From Marthasterias glacialis (taxonomy: Eukaryota; Echinodermata; Asteroidea; Forcipulatida; Asteriidae): DNA of 64,000 bases. The stretch spans positions 21,345,938 through 21,409,937 of the forward strand of contig OU452226.1 of NCBI GenBank assembly GCA_911728455.2, given 5' to 3'. The notes beneath the pieces are model-generated. The model did not search any database. It saw only the letters and a program-made list of their open reading frames with translations, and was not told the origin of the DNA. Position 1 is the first letter of the stretch. Every line of letters begins with the position of its first letter. Made by a program: the position numbers and the translations under genes. Below are positions 21,001 to 28,180 of this stretch, one piece after another.

Positions 21001-22593
21001 ATTTCTTTGGTAACAGGCATAGGCCATATCCGAATAAGTGGCTATGGCTATGACTGTTGCTAAGAGTGTTGCTATGGATGTCCTATACTTCAACGCATGA
21101 TGATGCACCGATCCAGCCATAGCCGTAGCCGTCGGTTCGGACACGGCCTTACATTTAGTTGCTAAAAAGTATATTCCAAGAAAATGTATTTTTAATACCA
21201 AACATGAAAAACAAGAAATCAAGATCACAAGTTTCCTTTCAGAGACTAGATGTTGAATATTTTGTTTTGAAATTAAAGCATTTTTCAGTGGTTACTTTTT
21301 TCGAAAATTACAAAAGAATTTTGTTCACTTTGTTTGGTGAAGGGCCTAATTTCATAAACCTGCTTAAGCAACAAAAAGTAGCTGAGCAAAAAAATTATGC
21401 TTACCTGAATAACGTTACAAGCCAATGTACCTTGTCACATGGACCGTTTGTGACTGGTATCCTGCTCATTTTTGATTAGCAGAAATTTTTTAAGCAATTT
21501 TTTCAGCTTGAGCAGCTCTATTAGACAAGGCCACGTTGTGTGTTTTATGTTGTATGCTGATTGCTTGTAGCACTCGACGCACAACTCAAAAAGTAGTTAG
21601 CCAACTCCCTCTACCGCCTCTCCTTGTCTCCTTTCTGATTCTCCATTTTCTGAATCGATCAGGTTTTACCACACCTGACGATAGCCAAGCGCAATCTAAT
21701 GTCATCACTACAGAGGCGGCTGTCGCAGTTACAGTCCCATCGTAGTACGACTGCTACAGCGCCCTCTGCTGATGCCATCACAAAGCGCGACGAGGTGGAT
21801 CAGATCAAGAATGAGCTGGATGACATCACGGCGGCCGAATGCGTGTTTTGTGGAGAGATCATGATCAGGTATTTAGCAAAGAAAACTATGATTTGACTTC
21901 ATACCTTTTATAATGAGAGTTTCCTATTTGGGATTTTAAGTACAACAAGTTTGAGCAGGACTCAGGAAAGCACCAAGTGTACACATTTAAAATCAGACAT
22001 CAGTGTTACGGTAAAACCAAAAATGATACTCTTTATCCCTGGTGCAGTTATTACAGCAATTAAATTGTTTGCAGTTTTGACTAATGGTGCTGAAAAGGCT
22101 AGTCTAGGGTATGTTAGTTAAGCACCATTGACTGCAGTCAGTACTTGGATGGGAGACCATTCCTTGTATTGGCATGGTTTGGGTGGCTAGTCTAGGGTAT
22201 GTTAGTTAAGCACCATTGACTGCAGTCAGTACTTGGATGGGAGACCATTACTTGTATTGGCTTGGTTTGGGTGGTTAGTCTAGGGTATGTTAGTTAAGCA
22301 CCATTGACTGTGGTCAGTACTTGGATGGGAGACCATTCCTTGTATTGGCATGGTTTGGGTGGCTAGTCTAGGGTATGTTAGTTAAGCACCATTGACTGTG
22401 GTCAGTATTTGGATGGGAGACCATTTCTTGTATTGGCATTAGCCTACACATATATTGTTGACAAGTTGCTACTTTTTGGTTCCAAATTATACAAACGAAT
22501 TGGTGATTTGTTTTTGTTTTTTCATTTAGATCTGTGGATAGACCGTTCATTGAGCCAGACGAATATGAGGCAACGATGAAGAGCTGGGAATAA
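1..22593 (+). CDS. VPS18: VPS18, HOPS/CORVET core subunit (24 exons, 5' end cut by window)
   Basis: Vps18 is a shared core subunit of HOPS and CORVET, the tethers acting with Rab7 and Rab5 before SNARE fusion at lysosomes and endosomes; its RING is part of the E3-like module. Coding exons: 1-81, 600-673, 2243-2352, 2677-2816, 3512-3596, 5025-5104, 6284-6396, 7047-7135, 8174-8272, 8453-8624, 9006-9063, 9677-9780, 11006-11131, 11808-11943, 13046-13195, 13948-14041, 15103-15332, 16089-16229, 17508-17639, 19103-19312, 19636-19757, 20803-20920, 21663-21868, 22530-22593. All have GT/AG borders and phases that join without a break: 2934 bases, 977 residues plus TAA. The protein follows vertebrate Vps18 from end to end, for example DVWRMYLDQGDFD, LPFFPDFVTIDHFK and the closing RPFIEP. 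The human protein is 973 residues, so only the first few residues, including Met, lie upstream of the window. Exon calls come from reading, without transcript support. Confidence 0.98.
887..956. mobile_element. Half of a palindromic MITE (family F)
   Basis: The stretch resembles the right half of the elements at 17069-17235 and 62862-63050: CATGGCCTTGC, then a purine-rich TTTTAAACG block, then CACTACTCTTTTATTCCC. The left half is missing here. It lies in VPS18 intron 2. Confidence 0.6.
1140..1275. repeat. Inverted repeat around ATGAGGCCTGGTTC
   Basis: GATGAGGCCTGGTTCT (about 1168-1183) is followed by its reverse complement AGAACCAGGCCTCATC (about 1226-1241), and the similarity runs outward to GAGGTTTTCAA on the left and TTGAAAACC on the right. 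About 40 bases separate the inner arms. It is probably a small foldback MITE in VPS18 intron 2. Confidence 0.7.
1668..1830. repeat. Weak foldback sequence
   Basis: ATCTTTGATGACAAT near the left end is mirrored by ATTGTCATCAAAGA near 1810-1825. The spacing and symmetry suggest a short degraded inverted-repeat element in VPS18 intron 2. No second copy was seen in the window. Confidence 0.45.
1886..2140 (+). mobile_element. 3' end of a CR1/L2-type non-LTR retrotransposon
   Basis: The 60-residue frame 1886-2068 contains ERSFAHACATLWNSLPEDIK and ends SFTIHVKTFLFNS, the typical last residues of CR1/L2-clade reverse-transcriptase ORFs, where an aromatic and LWNSLP motif precedes KTFLF. It is followed by the customary tail GGCGCTATACAAATTTCATT and an ATT repeat (about 2112-2138). 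Everything upstream is missing, as expected for a 5'-truncated insertion. It lies in VPS18 intron 2, sense orientation, and is not functional. Confidence 0.8.
2447..3480. repeat. Dispersed tandem repeat containing GAATGCATC and CAACCCTCCTACT (intron 3-4 copies)
   Basis: The block TGATATCATGTGGTGAATGCATCCACACAGTACACAGTCAACCCTCC is present complete near 3145 and 3305, each followed by TACTGTCTGACCATTCAACATTAA; partial pieces lie at 2450-2545 and 3064-3130. Exon 4 of VPS18 (2677-2816) lies between the partial and complete copies. The same unit in the opposite orientation occurs at 11268-11735 and 60640-60890. No coding or RNA family was recognised in it. Confidence 0.75.
3830..3900 (+). mobile_element. 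tRNA-derived SINE fragment
   Basis: GGTCGCAGGTCCTAATCCTG resembles a decayed tRNA B-box arm, and it is followed by CTTGGGTCAATTTGTCTTTG. The tail resembles that of the tRNA-like sequence at 51149-51220. It lies in VPS18 intron 5. Confidence 0.5.
3977..4766. mobile_element. 790-bp element with 16-bp terminal inverted repeats
   Basis: The left end AGACCGATTGCGCGAC and the right end GTCGCGCAATCGGTCT are exact reverse complements. The interior has no transposase-like frame, so it is a non-autonomous DNA transposon. Outside it, GGGCCCAAT on the left and TTTCATAGAGCTGCTT on the right are the two parts of a family D MITE end, so it inserted into that older element. It lies in VPS18 intron 5. Confidence 0.8.
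4767..4953. mobile_element. Palindromic MITE, family D (copy 1, interrupted)
   Basis: TTTCATAGAGCTGCTTGAGCA opens and GCAGCTCTAGTGAAACTGGG closes the copy. The middle carries AATTATGCTTACCAGAATAAG and TGACTGGTGTCCTGCTTATT. Full relatives are at 21345-21526 and 50567-50756. The first nine bases of this copy lie left of the 3977-4766 insertion. Confidence 0.8.
5933..6099. mobile_element. 167-bp MITE with TAGAGAGGTTGC ends (family C, copy 1)
   Basis: It starts TAGAGAGGTTGCACGTGACG and ends GGGGTCACGCAACCTCTCTA, so terminal inverted repeats are visible. The interior includes CTAATGCTGCATGCACAAAC and CCCAACATGGCTGC. Near-identical copies lie at 12473-12638 and 19814-19978, all three in VPS18 introns and in the same orientation. 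It has no coding capacity. Confidence 0.88.
7657..8054. mobile_element. 400-bp foldback element
   Basis: The left arm (about 7657-7795) reads GGTAACGCCATGTGATTATA, TCTACTTTGCTGTGTAGATT and GCTGTTATTCTAC. The right arm (about 7905-8050) is its diverged reverse complement: AACAGCACGACC, TTACACAGCAAAGTAGG and TCACATGGTG. G-runs at 7757 and C-runs at 7926 pair as well. It lies in VPS18 intron 8; one end is amplified at 10440-10925. Confidence 0.8.
8698..8850 (-). mobile_element. tRNA-derived SINE A fragment
   Basis: The middle part of SINE A is present: GTTTACAAGGTGCTGTGG, GAAACACCGGGGCAAACCCC and GATAAGTGTAACTGGGTTC. Both the tRNA-like head and the tail are missing. It lies in VPS18 intron 10, just downstream of exon 10. 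Confidence 0.75.
9150..9640. repeat. Minisatellite with a 20-22 bp ACCCCTCTGGCTAACACCCAGAC unit
   Basis: About twenty imperfect copies of CACCCAGACACCCCTCTGGC run almost to exon 12 of VPS18 (9677). Variants carry CTTGCTACC or AATGCTACC, and a longer block including GCTAATTAATGCC occurs twice, so the array evolved by larger duplications as well. It is pyrimidine-rich on the plus strand and lies in intron 11. Confidence 0.9.
9945..10289 (-). mobile_element. SINE A copy interrupted by a palindromic MITE
   Basis: SINE A similarity runs from about 9945 to 10092 (GCCAGAAACACTGAGGC, CAGTGTCTTGCCCAAG) and resumes at 10227 to 10289, ending in GACCGCTCGGCCACGACAC. On the minus strand that end is a tRNA A-box head. 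The 128-bp insert is listed separately. It lies in VPS18 intron 12. Confidence 0.75.
10096..10223. mobile_element. 128-bp palindromic MITE inside SINE A
   Basis: The ends GGGTGGATTTCACAAA and TTTGTGAAATCCACCC are inverted repeats. The interior is itself a palindrome of TCCTAACT/AGTTAGGA blocks. CTG flanks both sides (10093-10095 and 10224-10226), a likely target duplication. The host SINE is split in its tRNA-like part. Confidence 0.8.
10440..10925. repeat. ~70-bp tandem repeat derived from the foldback element
   Basis: GAGTAGATTGGGAATCAGGA or close variants recur at 10545, 10616, 10686, 10756, 10828 and 10899, a spacing of 70-72 bases. The left flank (GTAGCACCATGTGATTTATA, ATCTACTTTGCTGTGTAGAT) matches the arm of the foldback at 7657-8054, so the array seems to be an amplified piece of a second copy. 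It ends about 80 bp before VPS18 exon 13. Confidence 0.85.
11268..11735. repeat. ~120-bp tandem array (reverse orientation of the 2447-3480 repeat)
   Basis: Four units carry GCAYTCACCACAWGATATCA, TTGCAGG, GTTTATCTATC, and GTCAGACAGTAGGAGGGTTG, repeated at about 115-120 bp. Adjacent units near 11396-11640 are nearly identical, pointing to recent duplication. It lies in VPS18 intron 13. Confidence 0.85.
12473..12638. mobile_element. MITE family C, copy 2
   Basis: It starts TAGAGAGGTTGCACGTGACG and ends GGTCATGCAACCTCTCTA, with an interior nearly identical to copy 1 at 5933-6099. It lies in VPS18 intron 14. Confidence 0.88.
13240..13490 (+). mobile_element. tRNA-derived SINE B (copy 1)
   Basis: A clear B box, CCCCGGTTCGAATCCCACC, lies at about 13299-13317. 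It is followed by a conserved body: GATTCTGAGGTTTTCAGTCC, GGGTTTCCCCCCAGTAGG, and CAGTGTAAGGCACTTTTAAG. A reverse copy is at 42935-43180. It lies in VPS18 intron 15, starting about 45 bp after exon 15. Confidence 0.75.
13500..13920 (+). repeat. Dispersed repeat with a MITE inside
   Basis: Two blocks, ACTCCGATGGCCGATTGA near 13595 and TACTGGTCTTTGACCAATG near 13881, match a continuous repeat at 38680-39005 and its reverse at 53210-53525. Between them is the MITE at 13669-13866. It lies in VPS18 intron 15. Confidence 0.7.
13669..13866. mobile_element. 198-bp palindromic MITE (family G, copy 1)
   Basis: The ends TAATCCGAGCAG and CTGCTCGGATTA are exact inverted repeats, and the arms remain complementary inward (CACCAATGCTGCTATGGCCGC against GCGGCCATGGCAGCGGTGG). 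It is GC- and CpG-rich compared with its surroundings. A related copy lies at about 23190-23361. A 138-codon open frame across it is incidental. Confidence 0.82.
14109..14401. repeat. Diverged family D MITE remnant
   Basis: GCAGAAAATTTTGCTTAAG near 14190 and AAGCAGCTCTGTGAATTGGGGCCC near 14380-14402 match inner and terminal parts of family D. The copy is degraded and interrupted by unrelated sequence. It lies in VPS18 intron 16. Confidence 0.5.
15341..15774 (-). mobile_element. tRNA-derived SINE A, nearly full length (copy 1)
   Basis: On the minus strand it begins with a tRNA-like head. The plus strand shows GACTTGAACCCACACATTG, then CCGCTCAGCCACG, i.e. reverse-complement B and A boxes of a Leu/Ser-type tRNA. 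The body contains GACCTACGGCTTTACGTCCC and GAACACCGGGGCAAACCCC, and the tail is a run of ATT repeats at 15341. It lies in VPS18 intron 17 and is about 430 bp. Confidence 0.85.
16401..16735 (-). mobile_element. SINE A, 5'-truncated copy
   Basis: The body and ATT-repeat tail match copy 15341-15774, including TAGCGCTTTATCACACCC and GGTGCTGTGGCGCAATCTGC. Similarity stops at GTGTCTTGCTTAACGACC, so the tRNA head is missing. That is the usual outcome of incomplete target-primed reverse transcription. It lies in VPS18 intron 18. Confidence 0.83.
17069..17235. mobile_element. Palindromic MITE, family F
   Basis: It opens GAATGGGAATAAAAGAGTAG with GTGACTCGGTCTTC, and closes GACCTCGGTCACCACTCTTT with TATTCCC, inverted copies of each other. 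The centre has a second inverted pair (GGCCATGTGATAAATGACC against GGTCCTTTATCACACGGCC). The family is also at 62862-63050. It lies in VPS18 intron 18. Confidence 0.85.
18403..18774 (-). mobile_element. tRNA-derived SINE A (copy with intact head)
   Basis: The same order of blocks as 15341-15774 is present, with the tRNA-like head at about 18690-18774 (GGGACTCGAACCCACACTC, then CCGCTCTGCCACAACACGCC). It lies in VPS18 intron 19, antisense to the gene. The copies differ by scattered point changes, implying insertion of separate source transcripts. Confidence 0.85.
19814..19978. mobile_element. MITE family C, copy 3
   Basis: TAGAGAGGTTTCGTGTGACG opens and GGTCACGCAACCTCTCTA closes. The interior matches the copies at 5933-6099 and 12473-12638 with a few short deletions. 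It starts about 55 bp after VPS18 exon 21. Confidence 0.87.
21005..21150. mobile_element. Palindromic MITE built on GGCTATGGCTATG
   Basis: GGCCATATCCGAATAAGTGG on the left is mirrored by CCGTCGGTTCGGACACGGCC on the right, and GGCTATGGCTATGAC by AGCCATAGCCG. Related pieces lie at 52600-52735 and, as one end only, at 14425-14470. It lies in VPS18 intron 22. Confidence 0.7.
21345..21526. mobile_element. Palindromic MITE, family D (copy 2)
   Basis: GGGCCTAATTTCATAAACCTGC opens the copy; TTTTTCAGCTTGAGCAGCTC closes it. The interior AAAAATTATGCTTACCTGAA matches the other copies. It lies in VPS18 intron 22. Confidence 0.8.
22093..22440 (+). repeat. Tandem array of an 88-bp unit related to 5S rRNA
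   Basis: Four units start with (C/T)TAGTCTAGGGTATGTTAG at 22099, 22187, 22275 and 22363, an exact 88-bp period. Each contains GTTAAGCACC and then GTCAGTACTTGGATGGGAGACC, which corresponds to the internal control region of eukaryotic 5S rRNA. The 5' third and 3' end of 5S are absent, so these are derived repeats, not functional genes. The array ends about 90 bp before the last VPS18 exon. The same unit recurs reversed at 63084-63420. Confidence 0.9.
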
Positions 22594-23189
22594 AAACTCA
22601 ACAAACACAAGAGAGCTCTGGTGCAAGCTGCAGGATTTTTATTCAGAATGTAAATTATTGACACAAACTCAACTGTAACGGCTGCATTTGCTCCATTTTG
22701 TTTATTGGTCGTCTTAAAAAACGAGGAATAGAATTATGGAAAAGGATTTTTTGTAAAAGGAGTATGACAAAAGAAGTCTACTTGTGTGGGCGCTCCGTGC
22801 GAAAACCAGGCACTTCCTACCAAAACTCAAATATCAGCCGGGTTTATTTGCTCATCAAAAGAATAAGAGCTTTCAAATAGCACCAAATTAGGGCCTGCAA
22901 TGTAAGTACTTCTCAACATTTAAGACATCACATGACAACGATATCATGGCTGATGTTTCGGTTATCTTCACTTTTTCCGAGAAGTGCCCAATTTCGTGCC
23001 TGAATTTAACCAATTAGATCTGACACATTCTCTCATGATACCAGACCCAATTTTACAGACCTTCCGAGCAGAAGTTGCGACTGTGCCTATCCGGGGCACT
23101 AATATCAGTTTGTGATATGACAGCGTCGACAGTAAATCCCCCTATTGACTGATCAGTCAATATTATTTGTGTGCATTTGTATGTGCATT

Positions 23190-23361
23190 GACACCACCGC
23201 AGCTACACTGCATGGCTGCCGCGCGCGATGCGACAAAAGGGCGTCAGCCGCGCATATGTACCGGTCAGCATGGAGGATTCACAGTGCGTGTGCGTCGACA
23301 CGCGTGTGTTGCGGCCTTAGCTGCGGTGGTGCGAACCACCACGGACGAGCTGCTCGGATTA
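23190..23361. mobile_element. MITE family G, copy 2 (left end lost)
   Basis: CAGCATGGAGGATTCACAGT, then GTGTGCGTCGACACGCG and GAGCTGCTCGGATTA match the copy at 13669-13866. The left terminal TAATCCGAGCAG is missing. Confidence 0.78.
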
Positions 23362-24433
23362 GTGTATACACAGTCAACCCTCCTATTTGCTGGTCATTCA
23401 ATATTACGTGTATGTGGACGTTTGATGCAGTTTTCTTGATTCAAAATAGTGGGGACATTTTAAAAAGCAGCGCGAGCTCACCTGGAATTGCCATTGGTGT
23501 AACAAAATATGCTTCGGATGTTGACCATGTCGCTACAGATAGTTCCCCGATAGACGCCATCTCTGAGGGCAACTTGGGGTTTTTTTTTGGCTTTGAGTTG
23601 CCTCAAGCTTTCTCATTTTTCTACAGAGCCAAGTGATTCACCGACCAATCATGCAAGGAATTCGATAGACTCTTGCGTGCTGCACACGATGTTTACGCGA
23701 AACCGCGTAACAAAATGATTATCGTTAGTAAAGATGGCCGATTATACACTGTGTGACGTCAAGTGGGAACTATCTACATGTATATCCTGGAGAAATGCAC
23801 CTCGTGCTGCACCTTATACTTTACTGCAATGTTTATGGCAAATGTCAGCCCCTCCCCCTGTACACCGTGCAACCCCCCCCCCTCCCAAACCACCCCACCT
23901 AAAATGTATCAGAAACCCATGGAAATAATTCATAAATCCGTGTATTCAATTAATTCTTTTGAGTCAATTGTGTGGGCTGGACGTTGATGATCTTGTGCTC
24001 GAGCCGGATGTTGTCAAACTATCGGTACTTTCTGGCTGTGAAACAAACAAAAAAACATTCAACATCTTCTTACAGTGTGTTTAATATCAGCGGCAGAACT
24101 AGGGTAAAATCTTAGTAGCGCATAAGGGGTGCACCATTTTTTCTAGGGGACACTTCTGGCCATTTTAAAATGTTCACTTTTCCTAAACAAGCTCCCTTTA
24201 GCGCCCTCGTACGCCGTATACTTTTTTTTATAAGATAATGTGACATGGAGGTAAAAACTGTCTGCCTGTAAATAGAAAAATAGAGGGGCACGAGCCCCCC
24301 CCCCACCCCTTAGTTACGCCACTTGTTTTATCTCTCATCAGCTGATCCATGGCAGCGGACATACCGAGTAATTTTCCGTGGTTGAGGTAGTTCCCAGCAC
24401 GTGCATATTTCCGAGAACATTGAATTTTTATGT

Positions 24434-24650
24434 GTAATGTTTTACCCATACACCGATGTGTGTTAACCACTGTATACTCAGTACTTTCCCGAGTCCAGTG
24501 AAGAAAAAAAATCACAGGAATTTTCCTAAGGTGGAGTAGACAGTGCTTAACACACATCGGTGTTTGGGTAAAACTTTACAAATAATATTCTTTATCCCCG
24601 ATGCAAAAGTTAACATCTATCATAACAATGGATTTGTTTAATAGCCAACT
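24434..24650. repeat. Inverted repeat with ACACCGATGTGTGTTAA arms
   Basis: TTTTACCCATACACCGATGT with GTGTTAA near 24440-24466 is mirrored by TTAACACACATCGGTGTTTG with GGTAAAA near 24547-24574. It is followed by TTCTTTATCCCCGATGCAAA, which occurs reversed at about 36200. The family is also seen, as one half, at 36140-36264. Confidence 0.7.
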
Positions 24651-24669
24651 TGAAGATACAACCACAAGA

Positions 24670-24830
24670 GGAGAGTGTTGGTTCTAAAAAGAGCGGTTGT
24701 TGCGTTCTCGACCTTTCGAACAGACACCCTGCGCGTTTATCCTGAAGACGAGCGGAGTTTCTGTTCAAAGCTTTGAGACCACAAAACGGCTCTTTTCAGA
24801 GCCAACACTCTTCCCATAAGAGACATTTAC
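24670..24830. mobile_element. Hairpin MITE, family H (diverged copy)
   Basis: GTGTTGGTTCTAAAAAGAGC and GGCTCTTTTCAGAGCCAACA form the outer arms. TTTCGAACAGACACCC and GTTTCTGTTCAAAGCTTTGAG form inner ones. It is a diverged relative of the near-perfect hairpin at 53949-54067. Confidence 0.7.
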
Positions 24831-25481
24831 ACATGGTTGTACGAGTAAGTTCAAAAGTATTAACTACTTCCTATCATCCCACAACAAAGCGCCAAACATA
24901 ACTAACATTTCATTAATATCCAGTAAGTCAATGTCACCATAGTCTCCCGTTAGAAAATATAAAATTCCCACTTCAAGATCAGATTCTTCATTCACCCCAC
25001 CCCCACCCTCCCACCCACTCCATCATGTATGAAGATGCATTTCTGCAGTTCTTTTATCTCGCCCAAACGGCATCTGACACAGGAAACATCCGACGTATGG
25101 ATGAGGGCATTAAAAAAAGGCCAAGAAAACAGTTCATCGCCTTTTGAGATGACAGTTTGGGTGTCGTTCTTGTCTCAGGTTTTACTTGCCTGTAAAATAG
25201 GTGCCCGTCTCTGATCGAAAGAAAACATCTGGATCGCAAAAAGGAAAAGGAAATTCAGTTTTGTTGACTACAAATAAAACAAAAGTGAAAAAGACATGGA
25301 CACCATGAAGACCTAATGTGTAATGTTGTGGAGCTGCTCGGCAAAAACACTGTCGTCTTTTTAGCCGAGTTAAAATTCTTGTGTTCAAGCAGATTTTTGT
25401 TTTCTTGGCAGCACCGTTTTCACCAAACAACTTATTTTGTGCTGCAAAAAGAAATATAAATGTAAATACACTGCATTACAA

Positions 25482-28180
25482 TCACCAAATGAAGTTATTA
25501 AATATTGTAATTTCAAAAGGCTGATTTCTTACTTCTTGTACCTTGTTTTGGTTACTGTTTTTATCGTCTCTGGCTCGTTCAACCTGCTCGTCGTAGAACT
25601 TCCTCCTATTCCGTGTATTCGAGTAGTTTTGGGGATATTTGGCGATGTTTGCCATGTACTGCTTGTTCAACTACGGAGAGAAAAAAAAAACAAGTGAATT
25701 GGCTGGAATCTGCCGACCATGTTGCCTGTGGCATCACATGTTTACAAAAGAGCCACAGAGCCCGGACTTCCTGCAGCCACGATTTGGAAGAAGACATACA
25801 ATCTGATATTTTATGGAGATTGCACTATTTGATTTTTTTTCAACTTTTGATATGAATAAAGGGGCCACATCTCAAAACTTGTTTATCTGTTATTTTTGGA
25901 TACCTCTAGAATTGATGAGGAAATTATGACACACGATGTAAAACTTATCATAATGACCAGAGTAGTATCTTGCCTGCCAGAAAGGCCCAGGAATGTACAA
26001 GGTCACTCTTTTTGTAAACAAAGGTTACGTGGTCTACAATTAAGAGGGAACATTTTTGTATCCAAATGGGACTGTCTTGTGCCAAGTCTTCCTGGACAGC
26101 TCGTTAGGAAATGGTGTCTCTCCCCTTGTACAATGCCATTCCCGAGGAGACAGTTTTATCATAGGGGCCTTCTTTCCCGCGCTTCAATCTCCACTTCATT
26201 AGAGAGGGCCAAACCTTTTGTGACCCCCTCACTTATTGTGTAATAGACCGTTCCGGCCTATGAATCAAACTGTGCTCACTGACCAATTGGATCACGCCTT
26301 TTGGTCATGTGACCTCGGTCAAAATTCGGTCACATGGGCAGCGTAAACCACACAAACTAAGGTGTGTGGGTGGGGCTTGTTGCTGAAGCCGGAACGGTCT
26401 ATACCAAAGGATTAGATTCCCACAGTACAGGGTGTGTCATAATAACAATTTCCCAGTGGGGACCATGTGTGTAAGGATCTCTGGGTAAAATATACCCCAA
26501 TACGAAAAGTTTATAAAAATACAAATGTATACCCCATTTGGGATAGTTTGGTTGCTGACGTCACCCTCATTTTCTCAGATGGTATTTAGTTGCAATCTCA
26601 TGTTTAGAGAGGATGTCAAAAATATACCTCGATTGGGATAGTTTGTATTCTGACTGTGAGAAGGTAATTTCCAATGAAAGTAAATGTATAAAGTAGTTTG
26701 GTTTACTGTTTGTCACCCGAGTGTTAATCAATAGGAATCAATAGGGGTAGAGGTAGGCCCTACATCCCAATTTGGAAAAAATTGAAGATCCGATCAGGAT
26801 GGTTCCTTTCGGGGTAGTTAAAGGACAGTCATTGGAGCCTTACCGCCCATTCGTGTTCCCATTGTCGGTGACTGTAGTTCGCTTCCTTGGACAGGATCCG
26901 GCGGAGAATGGCTTGGTTCTCATGAGTCACTCGCAGAATCTCCCGTTGTCTCTTTGTCTTGTTTAGGCTAAGTAACAGGTCATTAACTAAACATTGGATT
27001 TCACTCTGAAATATTTTGTTCAACATGCGGACCCATTTATTATCCGGTATCAAAGTTGGGGGGAAAACAGAATTTAAAGACACCCATCTGCAATGCTCTA
27101 ATTCGTGTGCCGAATACTATTTGTTATATATATTTAACATAATCTTGGGTGAAAATACACAATTGCTGAGGACGAAAAGTATTCTCTTTCAATAAAATTA
27201 CAGGACAATAAGTAGTGTTTAACAGAAACCCCTTTGCGAGCTTTCAAAATTCTAATCGTTTTAGCCAACCTCTTCTGCTCGTAGTCGTTATTGTTATCCA
27301 CCCGTCCTCGCGTCCTCATGATGTAGCACATCTTCTCGAGGAGGATACGGTTATCTCTCTCGATGGTTGCCAGACGTTCCTCCTCTACTTGCAGCTTCTT
27401 GAGTTTCAGATGAAGATGCATGTAAGTCTGAGGTGGCTTGTTGTCAAGGACCGGCTTGGCTGGATTAGGAGAAAGCATTTGCTCAGTTAGGATAGCCTAC
27501 TCGTTTATTTTCCTCCAGAATTCAATAAACTGGTTTACGTTTGAACATGGACATAAACCTACTCACAGGACCAAGTCTGTAAAGGTCAGAGGTTAAAGGA
27601 TGTCAAAGGTCATTTTGTTTATAGTTTGAGCCGCCCCTCATCTAATTCGGCCTTCTCTTCAAAATTACATGTGAACGTTTCAAAACAAAATGTTCAAGTG
27701 GTTTTGAAACCAGCCAATTAAGATTTTGGCAAAACCGCAGAAACTGTCTTAAAAACAAATTAAGGGGTTTGAGTAACCCAGGTTGGACTCCCTTTTGCAT
27801 ACAGCACGACGGAGTGAAATGAAGACGGGGTTCTTTTGTGCATTTATTTGTACCACACACGGGACCTACGGCTTTACGTCCCATCCGAAGGACGAATCAA
27901 TGCTGGCCTAGAAGTGGCCTTAGAAAGACATTAGTGTTAAGACCAGAACTCGAACCGACCACTCTTGCTGATCAGCAACACCGGAGCTTGGGTCCAGTGC
28001 GCTTGACCGCTTGGCCACGACACGCCAGGTTACAATTTAGGCCTACAACTGCTGCATGCAAGTTAAGATTAACTTACCATTTCGAACCTTCTGTCTGTGG
28101 CGGTCAAACCGCCTATCGTCCCATCGTTTCTTCAAGAGTTTATTGTTGGCCGGTGTGATCGGCTGATACGCACGATGCAT
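25482..28180 (-). CDS. CFAP97D1/CFAP97D2: CFAP97D1/D2-like (Hemingway family) sperm axoneme protein
   Basis: Minus-strand exons, in gene order: 28180-28078, 27459-27270, 26967-26844 and 25670 onward. The start MHRAYQPITPANNK and the order KPVLDNKPP, LKKLQVEEERLATIERDN, RGRVDNNNDYEQKSLN, HENQAILRRIL and EWALNKQY follow the CFAP97D family, whose mammalian member CFAP97D1 maintains the sperm flagellar axoneme. Exon 4 reads open to a stop at 25482-25484, giving 201 residues. A possible donor after 25542 (AAG|GTACAAG) could instead lead to an unseen last exon. The exon 2 donor AG|GTTGGC is non-consensus but restores the conserved KSLN joint. D1 versus D2 cannot be settled here. The first exon faces CATSPER4 across a shared upstream region. 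Confidence 0.88.
26244..26402. mobile_element. 159-bp MITE with TAGACCGTTCCGGC ends
   Basis: TAGACCGTTCCGGC at the left and GCCGGAACGGTCTA at the right are exact inverted repeats, and TA follows. The inner arms around GGTCATGTGACC and CCAATTGG are partly self-complementary. It lies in CFAP97D intron 3; no other copy was seen in the window. Confidence 0.85.
27823..28026 (-). mobile_element. SINE A head fragment in CFAP97D intron 1
   Basis: GGGACCTACGGCTTTACGTC, GAACTCGAACCGACCACTC and GACCGCTTGGCCACGACACG match the tRNA-proximal half of SINE A. The end with the tRNA head lies about 50 bp from the exon 1 donor, in the sense orientation of the gene. Confidence 0.78.

Larger units (their letters stand above)
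20803..22593 (+). other. VPS18: VPS18 C-terminal RING-H2 finger (exons 22-24)
   Basis: Zinc ligands read directly. CSSC (residues 859-862 of the visible protein) and PCQHMFHSDC (C876, H878, H881, C884) are in exon 22, and CVFC (948-951) is in exon 23. Between the two halves is a 60-residue low-complexity insert rich in Ser/Thr/Arg (21663-21840), the position where the human protein also carries a variable loop. The final exon (22530-22593) adds SVDRPFIEPDEYEATMKSWE and TAA. All eight metal ligands are present, so the finger looks functional. Confidence 0.95.
22594..25481. other. Intergenic: 3' flank of VPS18 and CFAP97D, repeats only
   Basis: The two genes converge here. No AATAAA was seen in the first several hundred bases after the VPS18 stop. 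The stretch holds a family G MITE (23190-23361), a C-rich tract (23875-23885), an element ending in a C-run and GTTACGCCACT (24100-24325), a palindrome around CACCGATGTGTG (24434-24580) and a family H hairpin (24670-24830). No conserved protein was recognised in either strand. Confidence 0.7.

Noticed and set aside
20506-21063. 185-codon plus-strand frame overlapping VPS18 exon 22
   Set aside because: Exon 22 is read in another frame with all RING ligands; this frame crosses a splice donor and a MITE.
22093-22440. Functional 5S rRNA genes
   Set aside because: Only the internal-promoter side of 5S is recognisable and the unit is 88 bp, shorter than the 120-base gene.
22093-22440. CRISPR array because of regular spacing
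   Set aside because: The genome is eukaryotic, whole 88-bp units are alike with no unique spacers, and there are no cas genes.
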